Origin: Burkholderia sp. GAS332
GTDB lineage: Bacteria > Pseudomonadota > Gammaproteobacteria > Burkholderiales > Burkholderiaceae
Reading direction: 5' to 3'
DNA: 64,000 nucleotides
NCBI GenBank assembly: GCA_900142905.1
Contig: FSRV01000002.1
Coordinates: 1,550,001 to 1,614,000, forward strand
Made by a program: the position numbers and the translations under genes. Positions 10,839-20,246 of this stretch are shown piece after piece. A model generated the notes under the pieces. It saw only the letters and a list, made by a program, of their open reading frames with translations. It was not told the origin of the DNA and searched no databases. Within the stretch, counting starts at the first letter, position 1. Each line of letters starts with the position of its first letter.

Positions 10839-12830
10839 ATGAAGGAATTTCCCGACCCGCGTGGCGCGCGGCCCGCCGCCCGCATTCAGGCACCGCCGGC
10901 TGCATTTGGCATCGACGGTTTGATCGCGCTTGCGGTCGGCGTCACGGTGGTCGCCTGCCTGTATTTTGCGCGCGCCGTGCTGATTCCGATCACGCTCGCC
11001 ATTCTGCTGAGTTTTCTGGTTGCGCCGCTTGCCAATTCGCTGGGACGTCTCAAGCTCGGGCATGTCGCGTCTGTGTTTGCCGCGGTCGTCATGTCGATTT
11101 CGGTGATCGTGATGCTCGGCGCGGTGATCGCCACCCAGCTGACCGACCTGGCCGCCGGCATGCCGCGCTATCAGGCCACCATCGAACACAAGATGGAGGC
11201 CGCACACAGCCTGACCATCGGCAAGCTGAACCGTCTTGCCGGTGCGGCCGGCCAGGCCTTGCAACGCGCGACTATCGAGCCGCCGCAACCGCAGCCCCCG
11301 CGCGATGCCACTTCGCCCGCGAACATCCATGCCCCTGCCGCCATGCCGGTCGAAGTGCGCGAACCGGTGCCGACGCCATTCGAACTCGCGCGGCGCGTAC
11401 TATCGCCGGCGATCAGCCCGCTGGAGACGGCGTTTATCGTGTTCGTCGTGATGGTGGTGATCCTGCTGCAACGTGACGATCTGCGCGACCGCGCGATCCG
11501 CCTGTTCGGCTCACGCGATCTGCACCGCACGACGACCGTCATGGACGAAGCCGCGCGGCGCCTGAGCCGTTACTTCGTCTCGCAACTCGGCGTGAACGCA
11601 GGCGTCGGCGTGGTGATCGGAGCCGGCTTATTCCTCATTGGCGTGCCGAGTCCCATCTTGTGGGGGATTCTCGCCGCATTGCTGCGGCTCGTGCCGTACG
11701 TCGGCATCTGGATTGCCGCGACGCTTGCCACCGCGCTCGCTGCTGCGGTGAGTCCCGGATGGACGATGGCGATCTGGTCGCTGGCGCTGTTCGGTACGGT
11801 CGAGTTATTGGTGGGGCAGGTGGTTGAACCGTTGTTGTATGGCCGCAGTACTGGGCTCTCGCCGTTTTCTGTCGTGGTCGCAGCCATTTTCTGGAGCTGG
11901 ATCTGGGGTCCAATCGGGCTGATCCTGTCGACGCCTTTGACGTTGTGCCTGCTGGTGCTCGGACGGCATGTGAGGCGCCTGGAGTTTCTCGATGTGCTAC
12001 TGGGCGACCAGCCAGCGCTGAGCCCAATAGAAAACTTTTACCAGCGAGCGCTCGCGGGCGACCCTGACGAAGCGATCGAGCAGGCCGAGGCGCTGCTGCG
12101 CGATCGCTCGCTGTCGGCTTACTACGACGAAGTGGCGATCAAGGGTCTGCAACTCGCCGCTAACGATGTGTTGCGCGGCAGCGTGACAGCGGCGCAACTG
12201 TCGCGGATCGAGGCGACGACGAACGATCTCGTCGACGGTCTGGACGGCTACGAGGACCGCGAGCCGGCGCCGCTCGCAGCCGAGGACGACTGGAGTGCGA
12301 CGAGGACGGTGGCGACTTCGGCCGTGGCGGAAGGCGCATCGCGCGCGCTGCAGATTGCGTCGGCAGTCAATGCGGAAGATGCGCGCGGCGGAGAAACGGA
12401 TGCGCCGGCGAACCGGGTGTTATGCATTCCTGGCCGCGGCCCGCTCGATCCGCTCGCGACGACGATCTTGCTGCAGCTCCTGGACAAGCATGGATTTGTG
12501 AGCCGGGCCTTGCCGCATGAGGCCGCGTCGCGGGCGTCGATCGAAACGCTCGATGCGGAGGATGTCGGGATTGTTTGCATTCTCTATTTGCAGATCGATG
12601 GGATTCCTTCGCATCTGCGGTATCTGGTTCGGCGCATTCGCGCCAGGTTGCCGAACGTATCGATTGTTGTTGGGTTGTGGGCCGCGGAGGACACCGAGAA
12701 GTGGAGTATCGATTTGCAGAGCGCAATGGGGGCGGAGTGCTATGCCAGCTCGATGCAGGAGATGTTGGCCGCCTGTCGGCGGATTGAGGCGGCCAAAAGG
12801 GATCAGCGGCTGGCTGTTGTGAACGAATGA
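10839..12830 (+). CDS. AI-2E/PerM-family transporter with extra C-terminal soluble domain
   Basis: 663 residues. The first 380 or so form an AI-2E/PerM-family permease: an N-terminal hydrophobic pair (about 27-75), a helix near 75-100, a soluble insert rich in Pro/Ala (about 150-190) and a C-terminal bundle including the family-like PYVGIW and GPIGLILSTPLTLCLLVLGRH regions. The following 280 residues are soluble and not part of the core family. The last 130 (from VLCIPGRGPLD) look like a Rossmann-type domain similar to cobalamin-binding modules, without an obvious cobalamin His motif. Substrate unknown. It lies 23 bases after the DUF2934 gene. Confidence 0.85.
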   Translation: MKEFPDPRGARPAARIQAPPAAFGIDGLIALAVGVTVVACLYFARAVLIPITLAILLSFLVAPLANSLGRLKLGHVASVFAAVVMSISVIVMLGAVIATQLTDLAAGMPRYQATIEHKMEAAHSLTIGKLNRLAGAAGQALQRATIEPPQPQPPRDATSPANIHAPAAMPVEVREPVPTPFELARRVLSPAISPLETAFIVFVVMVVILLQRDDLRDRAIRLFGSRDLHRTTTVMDEAARRLSRYFVSQLGVNAGVGVVIGAGLFLIGVPSPILWGILAALLRLVPYVGIWIAATLATALAAAVSPGWTMAIWSLALFGTVELLVGQVVEPLLYGRSTGLSPFSVVVAAIFWSWIWGPIGLILSTPLTLCLLVLGRHVRRLEFLDVLLGDQPALSPIENFYQRALAGDPDEAIEQAEALLRDRSLSAYYDEVAIKGLQLAANDVLRGSVTAAQLSRIEATTNDLVDGLDGYEDREPAPLAAEDDWSATRTVATSAVAEGASRALQIASAVNAEDARGGETDAPANRVLCIPGRGPLDPLATTILLQLLDKHGFVSRALPHEAASRASIETLDAEDVGIVCILYLQIDGIPSHLRYLVRRIRARLPNVSIVVGLWAAEDTEKWSIDLQSAMGAECYASSMQEMLAACRRIEAAKRDQRLAVVNE

Positions 12831-12901
12831 CGATGCTTGCCATGGGATCAAGGGCGCCCGGCGGCAATGCGGCCGGACGATCCTGATAGCCCGGAGGGGC
12901 A

Positions 12902-13084
12902 TTAGTGGCCGGAGAGTTTTCCGGTCGACGGTTTGTCTTTCGAGGCGGCGTCCTTGTCGGGGACGATCTTGGTCGTGCCGCCGGTGGAAGGCGGGTCGCT
13001 GGCCGGGAAGCTGTCTTCGACCTCCCTGTCGATCTGCTTCTCACTCTTGTCGGCGTGCGGATGTTTTTCTTTGTGCTCTGTCAT
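12902..13084 (-). CDS. Small acidic/lysine-rich protein with VEDSFPASDPPS motif
   Basis: 60-residue very hydrophilic protein. It carries the EVEDSFPASDPPS motif seen in many uncharacterised small proteobacterial proteins. A strong AAGGAG lies upstream of the ATG at 13084, which supports translation. No membrane segment. Function unknown. Confidence 0.75.
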   Translation of the reverse strand: MTEHKEKHPHADKSEKQIDREVEDSFPASDPPSTGGTTKIVPDKDAASKDKPSTGKLSGH

Positions 13085-13203
13085 AGCGAATTCTCCTTCA
13101 GGTAAGCGCGAAATGCCGCGCGGTCAGAATCAAGTGTTTTTTACATGCGTATGTAGTGGAGCGCGGATCTGCAAACCTGGCGTCGCTTGCCGAACCCCGC
13201 GCG

Positions 13204-14082
13204 CTACTCGTCCTTGATGATCTTCAGCGCGTCGGTGCGAGACAAGCCGCGCCCCATCGCATCGATTTCAAGGCCGATGAAGCTGCTGCCGAGGATCGCG
13301 ACCGGCGCATCGCCGATTGCGTCCACCAGTGCGGCAGCGTCGTCGAGCGTACGCAAAACATGAACCCCGGCCATATCACAACCGGGAATGGATGGGATCT
13401 TCGGCACACTGCCGGTGGCGAGCAGCGCGGTGTCGTACACCAGTTCGCCGCCGGTTTCGAAATGGATCGTGCGCCTCGGTACATCGAGCCGCGCGACCTT
13501 CGCGACGATACGTTCAACGTCGTGCCGTTCGAGCCAATCCGGTGCAAGCAAAGGCGGCACGTCGCCTGGCGACATCTCGCCCGAGGGCACGAATTTGCTG
13601 AGCGCCGTGCGATCGTAGGGCGCATGCGGTTCGTCACCGACCAGTGTGATTGCACCGGTAAAACCACATTCGCGCAACGCCGCGCACGCCGCGGCACCCG
13701 CTGCGCCCGCGCCGATCACCACGAAGTGCGGCTTTTTCGAAGATGCATGGGACACCGGCTGCGGCAGTTTCTCCGGCGTCACCATGACATCATCGCCGGT
13801 CACCACCACGCGATAGCGATCCAGCGCGACTAGCGCGGGCGGTTCGAGCACGCCGCCGGTGGCAACCTGGAATGTCGCCTTGTGCCACGGACAAATGATC
13901 CGGCCATTACACAGCGCGCCTTGCTCCAGCGGGCCGCCCGCATGCGGACAATCCGCGGCATAGGCGCGCACCGTGTCGCCGTCGCGTATCAGCAGAATGT
14001 TCTCGCCATCTACGACGACGCGTTCAGCGCGATCCGCTCGCAGTTGCGATAGCTGGACGACGCGTCGGGCAGGCATTGGCAT
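13204..14082 (-). pseudogene. Truncated Rieske/FAD-dependent reductase with foreign C-terminal tail
   Basis: 292 residues from the ATG at 14082, which is preceded by GAAGGA. Residues about 5-100 are a Rieske [2Fe-2S] domain with ligands in CPHAGG and CPWHKATF. An NAD(P)/FAD oxidoreductase follows, with the FAD motif VIGAGAAGAAA and LLATGS. The usual length of this fusion family is about 500 residues. Here homology stops at ILGSSFIGLE, the start of the NAD-binding half. It is followed by about 20 unrelated residues (ending DALKIIKDE) and a stop. The NAD site and the interface domain are missing. An internal deletion that joined the frame to another gene's end explains this; the donor was not recognised. 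Confidence 0.75.
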
Positions 14083-14367
14083 GGTCGATTCCTTCTGAAG
14101 AATAAAAGACATTGCCGGCACGTCGAAACGCACGGCAAGTCGCATCGCACCGTTGTCGCGGTGCAGCACGCAGCGAACGGCGTAGCGGTGGACATTCCTG
14201 AGGCAGCAACCGGTGTGCCCGAATATTGACAGCGACACGTGTGTCGTTTTCATCGCTCGGCAGCTATGGAGAACAGCGGAAGTGCGGTAAATTCCGGGAA
14301 GGGAATTGGCGCACGACCAACGGTGGGGCGCGTTGTGCACTGCCATCCCGACCTGTATCCCTCTTTC

Positions 14368-16536
14368 ATGGAGATCGTGACGGTGCATCGTGCGGAGCGT
14401 GTCGCAGTCGATTTCCCCATGCCGACGCGTAATTTCGCGGCGACGCGGCGCGTGCTTCTGATCGTGCTTGCCGTTTCGATTGTGTTTCCGCTGACCTGCC
14501 TCGCGGGTTATGGGTACTTCGATTACCAGCGCCGGATTGCCGATTCGGACGACATGATCGACCGGCTTGCGCGCGTAACCGAGGAACAGGCCGTTAAGGT
14601 GCTGGACCTCAACCAGCAGATGGCCTCGCGCATCGTCGACCTGCTGGGCAACGACGACGACGCACAGATTCGCGCGCAACAAGCCGGATTGCACGACCGT
14701 CTGCAGCAAATCGGCGGCGATTTTCCGCAGGTCGCGTCGATCTACCTGCTTGGCGCGAGTGGAGATTTGCTGGCATCGAGCCGCAGTTATCCGGTGCCGA
14801 TCATGTCGACGAGTCGGCGCGAAGACTTCAATGCCGCCAAGGCGATGCGGCCGCAGCCATTTTTCTCACCGTCCATCTTCGGGCCGCTGTCGCAAACCAA
14901 TGTGTTCAACACGTTAATTGGCCGCTCGGGCGAGAATGGACAATTTCTCGGCGTGGTGTCCGTCGCGCTGCGCACCGAGTACTTTTTGCGCTTCTACCGT
15001 GAGCTGACGAATGGCGATCCATCGCTCTCGTTGGGGCTGTACCGACAGGACGGCAGTTTGCTGGTGCGTTATCCGGCGTGGCCCGCGGGCGCAAATCCCA
15101 CCCAACACAGCGCATTCACCGCGGCATTGCGCGACAAACAGCTATTCGGTCACATTCGTCTGACTTCCACGGTCGACGGCGTTGAAAGGCTACTGGCGTT
15201 TCGGCGGGTCGGCGACTATCCGCTCTATGTCATGAGCGCGTATGCGACGGCATCGATCGGCGCGGCGTGGCGCGAGCACTTTATGGCCATCGCGGCGATC
15301 ACGGCCGTGCCTTGTGTCGCGATCTGGCTGCTGGTGTTTTTCTCGTTGCGCCAGCTTGCCGGCGAGCGCCGCGCGTGGGAACGCTGGCAAGGCGAAGTGG
15401 CCATGCGTCTTTCCACGGAGGCGTCGAGCCGGCAATTGCAGCGTATGGGCGCGCTCGGCAATCTCGTCGCCAACGTCGCGCACGACTTCAACAATCTGCT
15501 GATGGTGGTGTCGGCGAACACCGAACTGGCGCGTTTGAAGCGCTACAACAACCTCGAAAAAGAAGTGCAAGCTGTTGAACGCGCTACGGCCTCGGCGGAA
15601 TCGCTCACGCGGCAGCTTCTGAGCGTGGCGAAGAAGCAGCCGCTCAAGCAGGAGCCGGTCAACCTTGCGACATGGCTGCCGAGGGCCGCGCCGCTCATCG
15701 ACGCGGCGCTCGGCGACAACATTGAAATGGCCTTGAACATGGTCGACAACGTCTGGCAGGTGCTGGCCGATCCGACCGACCTCGAATTCGCGATCATGAA
15801 TCTGGCGGTCAACGCGCGCGATGCGATGCCGCGCGGCGGCCGCTTCGTGATTCGTTGCCAGAACAACCGTCTGGTGGGCAGCGACACGTTGCTGCCCGAC
15901 GGCGAATACGTGCTGATCACCTGCACCGACGACGGCGAGGGCATGCCTGAAGCCGTCGTTCGTCGGGCGTTCGAGCCGCTGTTCACGACCAAGCTGCGCG
16001 GCTCGGGTACCGGCCTCGGCCTCGCCCAGGTGCTCGCCATGTGCGAACAGGCTGGCGGCACGGCCAAAATCGACAGCGTGCCAGGCAGCGGCACGACGGT
16101 CAGACTTTATTTGCCGCGCTATCGCGAGCGGCAGAAGGCGCTGGTGCCCGAGATGGAAACGGCGCACCAGCCGACGCTGGCGTCAAAGAGCATGGTGCTG
16201 CTGGTGGAAGACAACGAAGACGTGGCGGCGGGCGTGGCCGCCGTGCTGGAAACCTTCGGCTGTGAGGTGCGCCACGAGCCCACCGCCGACCAGGCGCTCG
16301 ACGTGCTGACTGGCGGCGCGAAGTTCGAACTGGTGCTGTCCGACATCCAGATGCCGGGCAAACTCAACGGTATCGACCTCGCTGAAAAGGTACGCAGCGC
16401 GTGGCCCGCGCAGAAAATCGCGCTGATGACCGGCTACGCCGACGAACTCGAACGAGCGCGCCGGCTTGGCGTAGCGATACTCGCCAAACCGTTCAATATC
16501 GATGAGCTGCATGCTCTGGTGGCTTGCGAACCCTGA
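14368..16536 (+). CDS. Membrane hybrid histidine kinase with extracytoplasmic Cache-like sensor
   Basis: About 722 residues. A first membrane helix near residues 30-50 is followed by an extracytoplasmic region of about 270 residues resembling a double Cache/PAS sensor, and a second helix (ITAVPCVAIWLLVFFSL). The kinase core has the phospho-acceptor His in AHDFNNLL, an HATPase_c domain with NLAVNARDAM and GTGLGLAQ, and a C-terminal receiver with Asp in VLSDIQMPG and Lys in ILAKPF. The start is uncertain: ATG 14368, GTG 14377 and ATG 14419 are in frame and none has a clear ribosome site. It is divergent from the Rieske/FAD remnant. The ligand cannot be told from sequence. Confidence 0.88.
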   Translation: MEIVTVHRAERVAVDFPMPTRNFAATRRVLLIVLAVSIVFPLTCLAGYGYFDYQRRIADSDDMIDRLARVTEEQAVKVLDLNQQMASRIVDLLGNDDDAQIRAQQAGLHDRLQQIGGDFPQVASIYLLGASGDLLASSRSYPVPIMSTSRREDFNAAKAMRPQPFFSPSIFGPLSQTNVFNTLIGRSGENGQFLGVVSVALRTEYFLRFYRELTNGDPSLSLGLYRQDGSLLVRYPAWPAGANPTQHSAFTAALRDKQLFGHIRLTSTVDGVERLLAFRRVGDYPLYVMSAYATASIGAAWREHFMAIAAITAVPCVAIWLLVFFSLRQLAGERRAWERWQGEVAMRLSTEASSRQLQRMGALGNLVANVAHDFNNLLMVVSANTELARLKRYNNLEKEVQAVERATASAESLTRQLLSVAKKQPLKQEPVNLATWLPRAAPLIDAALGDNIEMALNMVDNVWQVLADPTDLEFAIMNLAVNARDAMPRGGRFVIRCQNNRLVGSDTLLPDGEYVLITCTDDGEGMPEAVVRRAFEPLFTTKLRGSGTGLGLAQVLAMCEQAGGTAKIDSVPGSGTTVRLYLPRYRERQKALVPEMETAHQPTLASKSMVLLVEDNEDVAAGVAAVLETFGCEVRHEPTADQALDVLTGGAKFELVLSDIQMPGKLNGIDLAEKVRSAWPAQKIALMTGYADELERARRLGVAILAKPFNIDELHALVACEP

Positions 16537-16564
16537 AGCGCTCGCCGTAGCGGCTAGCTCTTTT

Positions 16565-16885
16565 TCAGAGCGATGCGAAAGCCTCGGCGATCTCCGTGGC
16601 ATTAGCCGGACGTACGACCCGTGCGACTTCGGCGCCATCGCGCATGAAGATCAGCGTAGGCCAGAGTTTGACCTTGAAGGAGCGGCCGAGCGGGCGGCCT
16701 GGGCCGTCTTCGACTTTGAGATGCCGGATGCCGGCATGAGGTTCGAAGGCTTTAGCAATCGCCGATTGCGCGCCTTGGCAGATGCTGCACCAGTTCGTGC
16801 CGAATTCTATGACCGTGGTCCCCGGCAGGACGTCGACTTCGGCCCGCGAGGGCGCTTGAGGGGAATAGGGTGCTTGGGTTGTCAT
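16565..16885 (-). CDS. Thioredoxin-family protein with WCSIC active site
   Basis: 106-residue cytoplasmic thioredoxin fold. The redox pair is in NWCSICQ instead of WCGPC. The cis-proline is in LWPTLIF. GGAG lies before the ATG at 16885. A CxxC with Ser-Ile changes redox potential relative to thioredoxin 1, so this is an accessory reductase (inference). It converges on the hybrid kinase gene and appears to be a single-gene unit. Confidence 0.85.
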   Translation of the reverse strand: MTTQAPYSPQAPSRAEVDVLPGTTVIEFGTNWCSICQGAQSAIAKAFEPHAGIRHLKVEDGPGRPLGRSFKVKLWPTLIFMRDGAEVARVVRPANATEIAEAFASL

Positions 16886-17081
16886 GAGTGCTCCGATGCT
16901 TTTTTACCGCTGCAGACAGGGGTTTCCGCTTGCGCGGGGCCTCGCTGCGCGTGAATGGGGTAAAGAGTAGCAGCTATGGCAGCGATCGTCAGCGAAGGGG
17001 CACGGGTGTCTTCCGGTGCGAGGGGGGCTTTCATCTATAGGTGAACCCCCGCGCCTCAGCGCGAAGCGCAAGCCAAGCCAG

Positions 17082-17369
17082 TCATCTCGCGCATTGCTCA
17101 ACCGCCAGCGCCAGCGCATCCTGCCCAGCGGGGTTCTGGAAAAAATCCTCGACACTGACGTGCTGCTCATCCGCCAGCGCTTGCAAGCAGCGCGCGTTAT
17201 TGCTGCGCACGGCAGCGGGTGCGCAAGCAATCGCGATGCCCAGCAGGATACAAAGCGACAGCCCGATCGCGGCACCGAAAATCCAGTTCACCGAACCCCG
17301 CGTACCGCCTGAAAATCTTCCCGTGCCCTTGCGGGGTGTCGCATTGCGCTGACTCACCAGATGGTCCAT
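17082..17369 (-). CDS. Small single-pass membrane protein under putative MarR control
   Basis: 95 residues: a basic N-terminus, one membrane helix (about residues 28-50, WIFGAAIGLSLCILLGIAIA) and a soluble C-terminal part with two cysteines. GGAGG lies upstream of the ATG. No family recognised. Its promoter region contains a copy of the element found before the neighbouring marR-type gene, and a terminator separates the two genes, so it is probably a separate unit controlled by that regulator. Confidence 0.65.
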   Translation of the reverse strand: MDHLVSQRNATPRKGTGRFSGGTRGSVNWIFGAAIGLSLCILLGIAIACAPAAVRSNNARCLQALADEQHVSVEDFFQNPAGQDALALAVEQCAR

Positions 17370-17389
17370 CCGATCCTCCCGTTATATGA

Positions 17390-17405
17390 TTAGCAAGACA
17401 ACTAT
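17390..17405. promoter_or_regulatory. Putative MarR operator, copy 1
   Basis: TTAGCAAGACAACTAT, about 20 bases upstream of the small membrane protein gene. It differs at one base within the 15-base core from the copy upstream of the marR-type gene. Half-sites TTAG-N8-CTAt are one mismatch from a palindrome. Confidence 0.6.
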
Positions 17406-17411
17406 CTGATT

Positions 17412-17450
17412 AAAAAAAAAGCGCCTTATCCAAGCTATCCAAGCGCTTTT
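17412..17450 (-). terminator. Intrinsic terminator of the marR-type gene
   Basis: On the minus strand, AAAAGCGC (inside the last codons) pairs perfectly with GCGCTTTT and is followed by a run of eight to nine T. It separates the regulator from the membrane protein gene downstream. The plus strand also has a T-tract after the stem. Confidence 0.7.
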
Positions 17451-17851
17451 CGCACGCCGTGCATTGACGTAACGGCTGCCTCAAACAACTCCGGCCCGAT
17501 CCTGGCGCGCAGATTCTTTGCAATTTGCGCGCTGGCTTCGTTAATCGGCCGATCAAGCGCTTTGCCCGCCCGTGTGGCATACACGCGCCATTCGCGACCG
17601 TCGGTTTCGCCCTGGCGGCGCTCCACCAGTCCCTTGTCGCTCAGGCTATCGATCAGCCGCGTTGCAGTAGGGCGGGCGATGCCCAGCAGATCCGCCACCT
17701 GGCTGCTGAGGCAACCGGGCGTGGCCAACACGACGCGCAGCACGAAACCTTGGGGTGGCGTCAGCCCGAATTCGGCGTACACGACACCCCATTCGCGCTC
17801 GGCAAGCCGCGCCAATGCGGAGGAATTGAAGTAAAGGCAATGATCGAACAT
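17435..17851 (-). CDS. MarR-family transcriptional regulator
   Basis: 138-residue winged-helix regulator. The recognition region is LSSQVADLLGIARPTATRLIDSL (shown in part: ARPTATRLI). The wing contains VERRQGETDGREWRV with the conserved DGRE. MarR proteins usually repress themselves and neighbours and release DNA on binding a small phenolic or other ligand. The matching element 25 bases upstream of this start and before the next gene supports autoregulation and control of the membrane protein. Confidence 0.88.
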   Translation of the reverse strand: MFDHCLYFNSSALARLAEREWGVVYAEFGLTPPQGFVLRVVLATPGCLSSQVADLLGIARPTATRLIDSLSDKGLVERRQGETDGREWRVYATRAGKALDRPINEASAQIAKNLRARIGPELFEAAVTSMHGVRKALG

Positions 17852-17875
17852 GGGCTCTATTGAAACGCAATATGG

Positions 17876-17891
17876 TTAGCAAGGCAACTAA
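17876..17891. promoter_or_regulatory. Putative MarR operator, copy 2
   Basis: TTAGCAAGGCAACTAA, with perfect TTAG/CTAA half-sites 8 bases apart, located 25 bases upstream of the marR-type start. It matches copy 1 at 14 of the 15 core bases. Confidence 0.65.
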
Positions 17892-18033
17892 AATGGCGTG
17901 CGCCGCGCCAGGAGATGCCGGCGGGTGCGTCGTCGCGCAAATTTCACGCAAACTCATATCATTGCCGGCGTGACATGGTAAACGTCATGATTCGCATCTC
18001 GATGCATCATCGCGTTCAGGATCAGGAAAGGAA

Positions 18034-18351
18034 ATGGCAGAAAGGATCTACCTTCAGCGGCCCGGCAAGGACGAAACCGTCGCGGTCGCCACGGGTTTCA
18101 GTTGGGGCGCGTTGCTGCTGGGCTTCGTCTGGGCAATGTCGAAAAGAATGTGGTTTGCCTCGTTCATCATGCTGGCGGTCAGTACGCTGCTGTTTCTCTC
18201 GGGTTTGTGGGGTGACACGATCGGCACGATCGGACTGGTGTTGTCCGTGGTGTTCGGCATTGGTTGCGGTGCCTATGGCAATCAGTGGCACCGTTGGACG
18301 CTCGAAAAGCGCGGATACGTCGTCGTGCGCCCGGCGGGCGAGGGCAAGTAG
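18034..18351 (+). CDS. DUF2628-type small membrane protein
   Basis: 105 residues with two to three hydrophobic segments (WGALLLGFVWAMSKRMW; ASFIMLAVSTLLFL; IGLVLSVVFGIGCGAYGN) and a basic C-terminus. The FSWGALLLGFVWAM pattern and the final GNQWH-L-KRGY segment fit DUF2628 proteins. AGGAAAGGA precedes the ATG. Function unknown; no operon partner. Confidence 0.75.
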   Translation: MAERIYLQRPGKDETVAVATGFSWGALLLGFVWAMSKRMWFASFIMLAVSTLLFLSGLWGDTIGTIGLVLSVVFGIGCGAYGNQWHRWTLEKRGYVVVRPAGEGK

Positions 18352-18523
18352 CGTCGTCTAGGCCGCCAGTTCGTCTGCAACGGCGCGCAACCCAAGTTTG
18401 GGACGCAAGGACGCAGGTTTACGCATCTGCAAGGTAAGCCGATAATGCCCCAGTTGTTCCGGCCACGAAGTCCGCGGTGCGCATCGTGCGTCGCAGGCTC
18501 GCTTTCCCTGACCCACCGCCCCC

Positions 18524-19846
18524 GTGTTGAAAACCGCCCGTTTTTTCGACCTGCTGCGTATCCCTGGCTTCAAGCCGCTGGCCGCCGCCACCCTCATGCT
18601 CGGTGTGGCGATGTCGTTCACCGCTCCCTATCTGTCGCTATTCGGCGTTGAACGCGCCGGCATGACACCGCTCAAGCTCGGCATCTTCATGACGCTGATC
18701 GCCGCCAGCGGGGTGCTCGCCAGCACCTTCGCCGGCCGCTGGAGCGATGCGAGCGGACGGCACCGGCCGTTGCTGCTGGCGGCGCTGGTGGCCGCCGCGC
18801 TTGGCTACCTCTGTCTATGCGTCGTGCGTGACTACCGGCTGTTGCTGGCGGTCGGCATTGTCTTTATCGGTGCGGGCGGCTCGGCCATCTCGATGGTGTT
18901 CTCGTTCAGCCGCGCGGCGCTGCCGGTGCCGGACCCCGCGGAGCGCGCGTTCGCCAGCGCCACCTTGCGGACCATCCTGTCGGCGGCATGGGTGTTCGGT
19001 CCATCGGTGGGCGCGTTGATACTCGCCGGCGCCGGCTTCTATGGGCTCTTCCTGTTCGCGGCGGCGAGTTTCGCGGCCTGCGCGACGATTGTCTGGCGCA
19101 TGCGGGAGCCGCAAGGCCATCTGGGCGATCACACGGTGGAAGACACGGCTTCGGAGCCTTCAGCCTCGATCACTGTGCCGCCGCTCACCGCACCCGGCGA
19201 GGAGGCGCATGAAGACCTGCCGGGCGTCGCCTCGCAGAACGACATCCGCCGTGCCGTGGCCGCGCTCACCTTGCTCGGTCTTGCCGCGAACGCCACCATG
19301 ATCGTGCTGCCGCTTTACATCGTGCACGGCCTGAACGGTACGCATCTGGACGTGTCAGTCATGCTCGGCCTCGGCGCCCTGATGGAGATTCCGATGATGC
19401 TCGCGCTCGGCGCGAAGTCGTCGACGCTGCATAAGCCCAACTGGCTGGCCGCCTGCGCGGCGGTTCACGCCGTCTATTTCATCGCGATGTCGCTGGCGGG
19501 GAGCGTCCATGTGCTGATCCCGATGCAGATGCTCAATGCATTCGTGGTCGCCGTGACTTCATGCCTCGGCATGACCTACGTGCAGGACCTGATGCCGCAG
19601 TCGCCGGGCCGCGCGACCGCGCTGTTCTTCAATGCGGCGCGGGTCGGTTCGATTCTCTCCGGCGTGTTGTCGGGTTTGCTGGTGCAGGCGTTCAGCTATC
19701 GCGGCACGTTCCTGTTCTGCGGTTTGCTGGCGCTTTGCGCGCTGGTGCTGTTCGCCGTGCCGGGTTACCGCTATCCGCAGATGTGGCGCGCGGTGCGGCG
19801 TTTCGCGCGCACACAATACGGGAAGGTTCAGGCACGGCGGCGATAG
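18524..19846 (+). CDS. MFS transporter, sugar-efflux (SetA-like) type
   Basis: 440 residues with 12 predicted membrane helices and a central hydrophilic loop (about 205-240). The N-terminal half (PYLSLFGVERAGMTP, GRWSDASGRHRP) resembles SetA/SetB sugar-efflux carriers. The likely start is GTG 18524, or TTG 18527 immediately after; neither has a strong ribosome site. SetA-type carriers export sugars or analogues when sugar phosphates accumulate. Substrate here is not known. Confidence 0.82.
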   Translation: MLKTARFFDLLRIPGFKPLAAATLMLGVAMSFTAPYLSLFGVERAGMTPLKLGIFMTLIAASGVLASTFAGRWSDASGRHRPLLLAALVAAALGYLCLCVVRDYRLLLAVGIVFIGAGGSAISMVFSFSRAALPVPDPAERAFASATLRTILSAAWVFGPSVGALILAGAGFYGLFLFAAASFAACATIVWRMREPQGHLGDHTVEDTASEPSASITVPPLTAPGEEAHEDLPGVASQNDIRRAVAALTLLGLAANATMIVLPLYIVHGLNGTHLDVSVMLGLGALMEIPMMLALGAKSSTLHKPNWLAACAAVHAVYFIAMSLAGSVHVLIPMQMLNAFVVAVTSCLGMTYVQDLMPQSPGRATALFFNAARVGSILSGVLSGLLVQAFSYRGTFLFCGLLALCALVLFAVPGYRYPQMWRAVRRFARTQYGKVQARRR

Positions 19847-20246
19847 GGCGAACGGTTCGCACGCGGTAGCCTCCCCGTGCCGCGCGAACCGATCCCCATG
19901 CCTTTTGAAAGCGGCATTGGAGACGTCAGCCCAGACCTGAGAAACAGGAAGTGTAAGAGGGTAGTTAGCTGAATCGAAGCTTCCATCCCCGCTAAAGCTC
20001 GCACCGGCTCACGACCGGAACTTCCGGCTGCGCAAAAACTCTGCAAAGAAGCGTATCGTCATTCGATGCCGGCGGTGTGCCCGATTCAAGGCACAAACGA
20101 TCCGAGACTGCTACCGTGTGTCTGTCGAATCGCGTAAAACGCACCTACAGTTAGAAGCGCCACTTGCCGCACGTGAAGCGCGCGGCACGGCTGCCGTACA
20201 CCGAACCCTTTCGAGCAGCGCAACGAGACACTTTCCGGAGCGAGAT
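19847..20246. other. Intergenic region with a 13-base palindrome
   Basis: 400 bases without a supported gene. CCGGAA-C-TTCCGG at 20015-20027 is a perfect short palindrome about 220 bases before the 6-phosphogluconate dehydrogenase start and could be an operator. Nothing else recognised. Confidence 0.4.

Noticed and set aside
14083..14709. Upstream extension of the Rieske/FAD frame to 501 codons
   Set aside because: It runs antisense through the hybrid kinase gene and lacks family similarity; the ATG at 14082 has a ribosome site and starts the Rieske domain.
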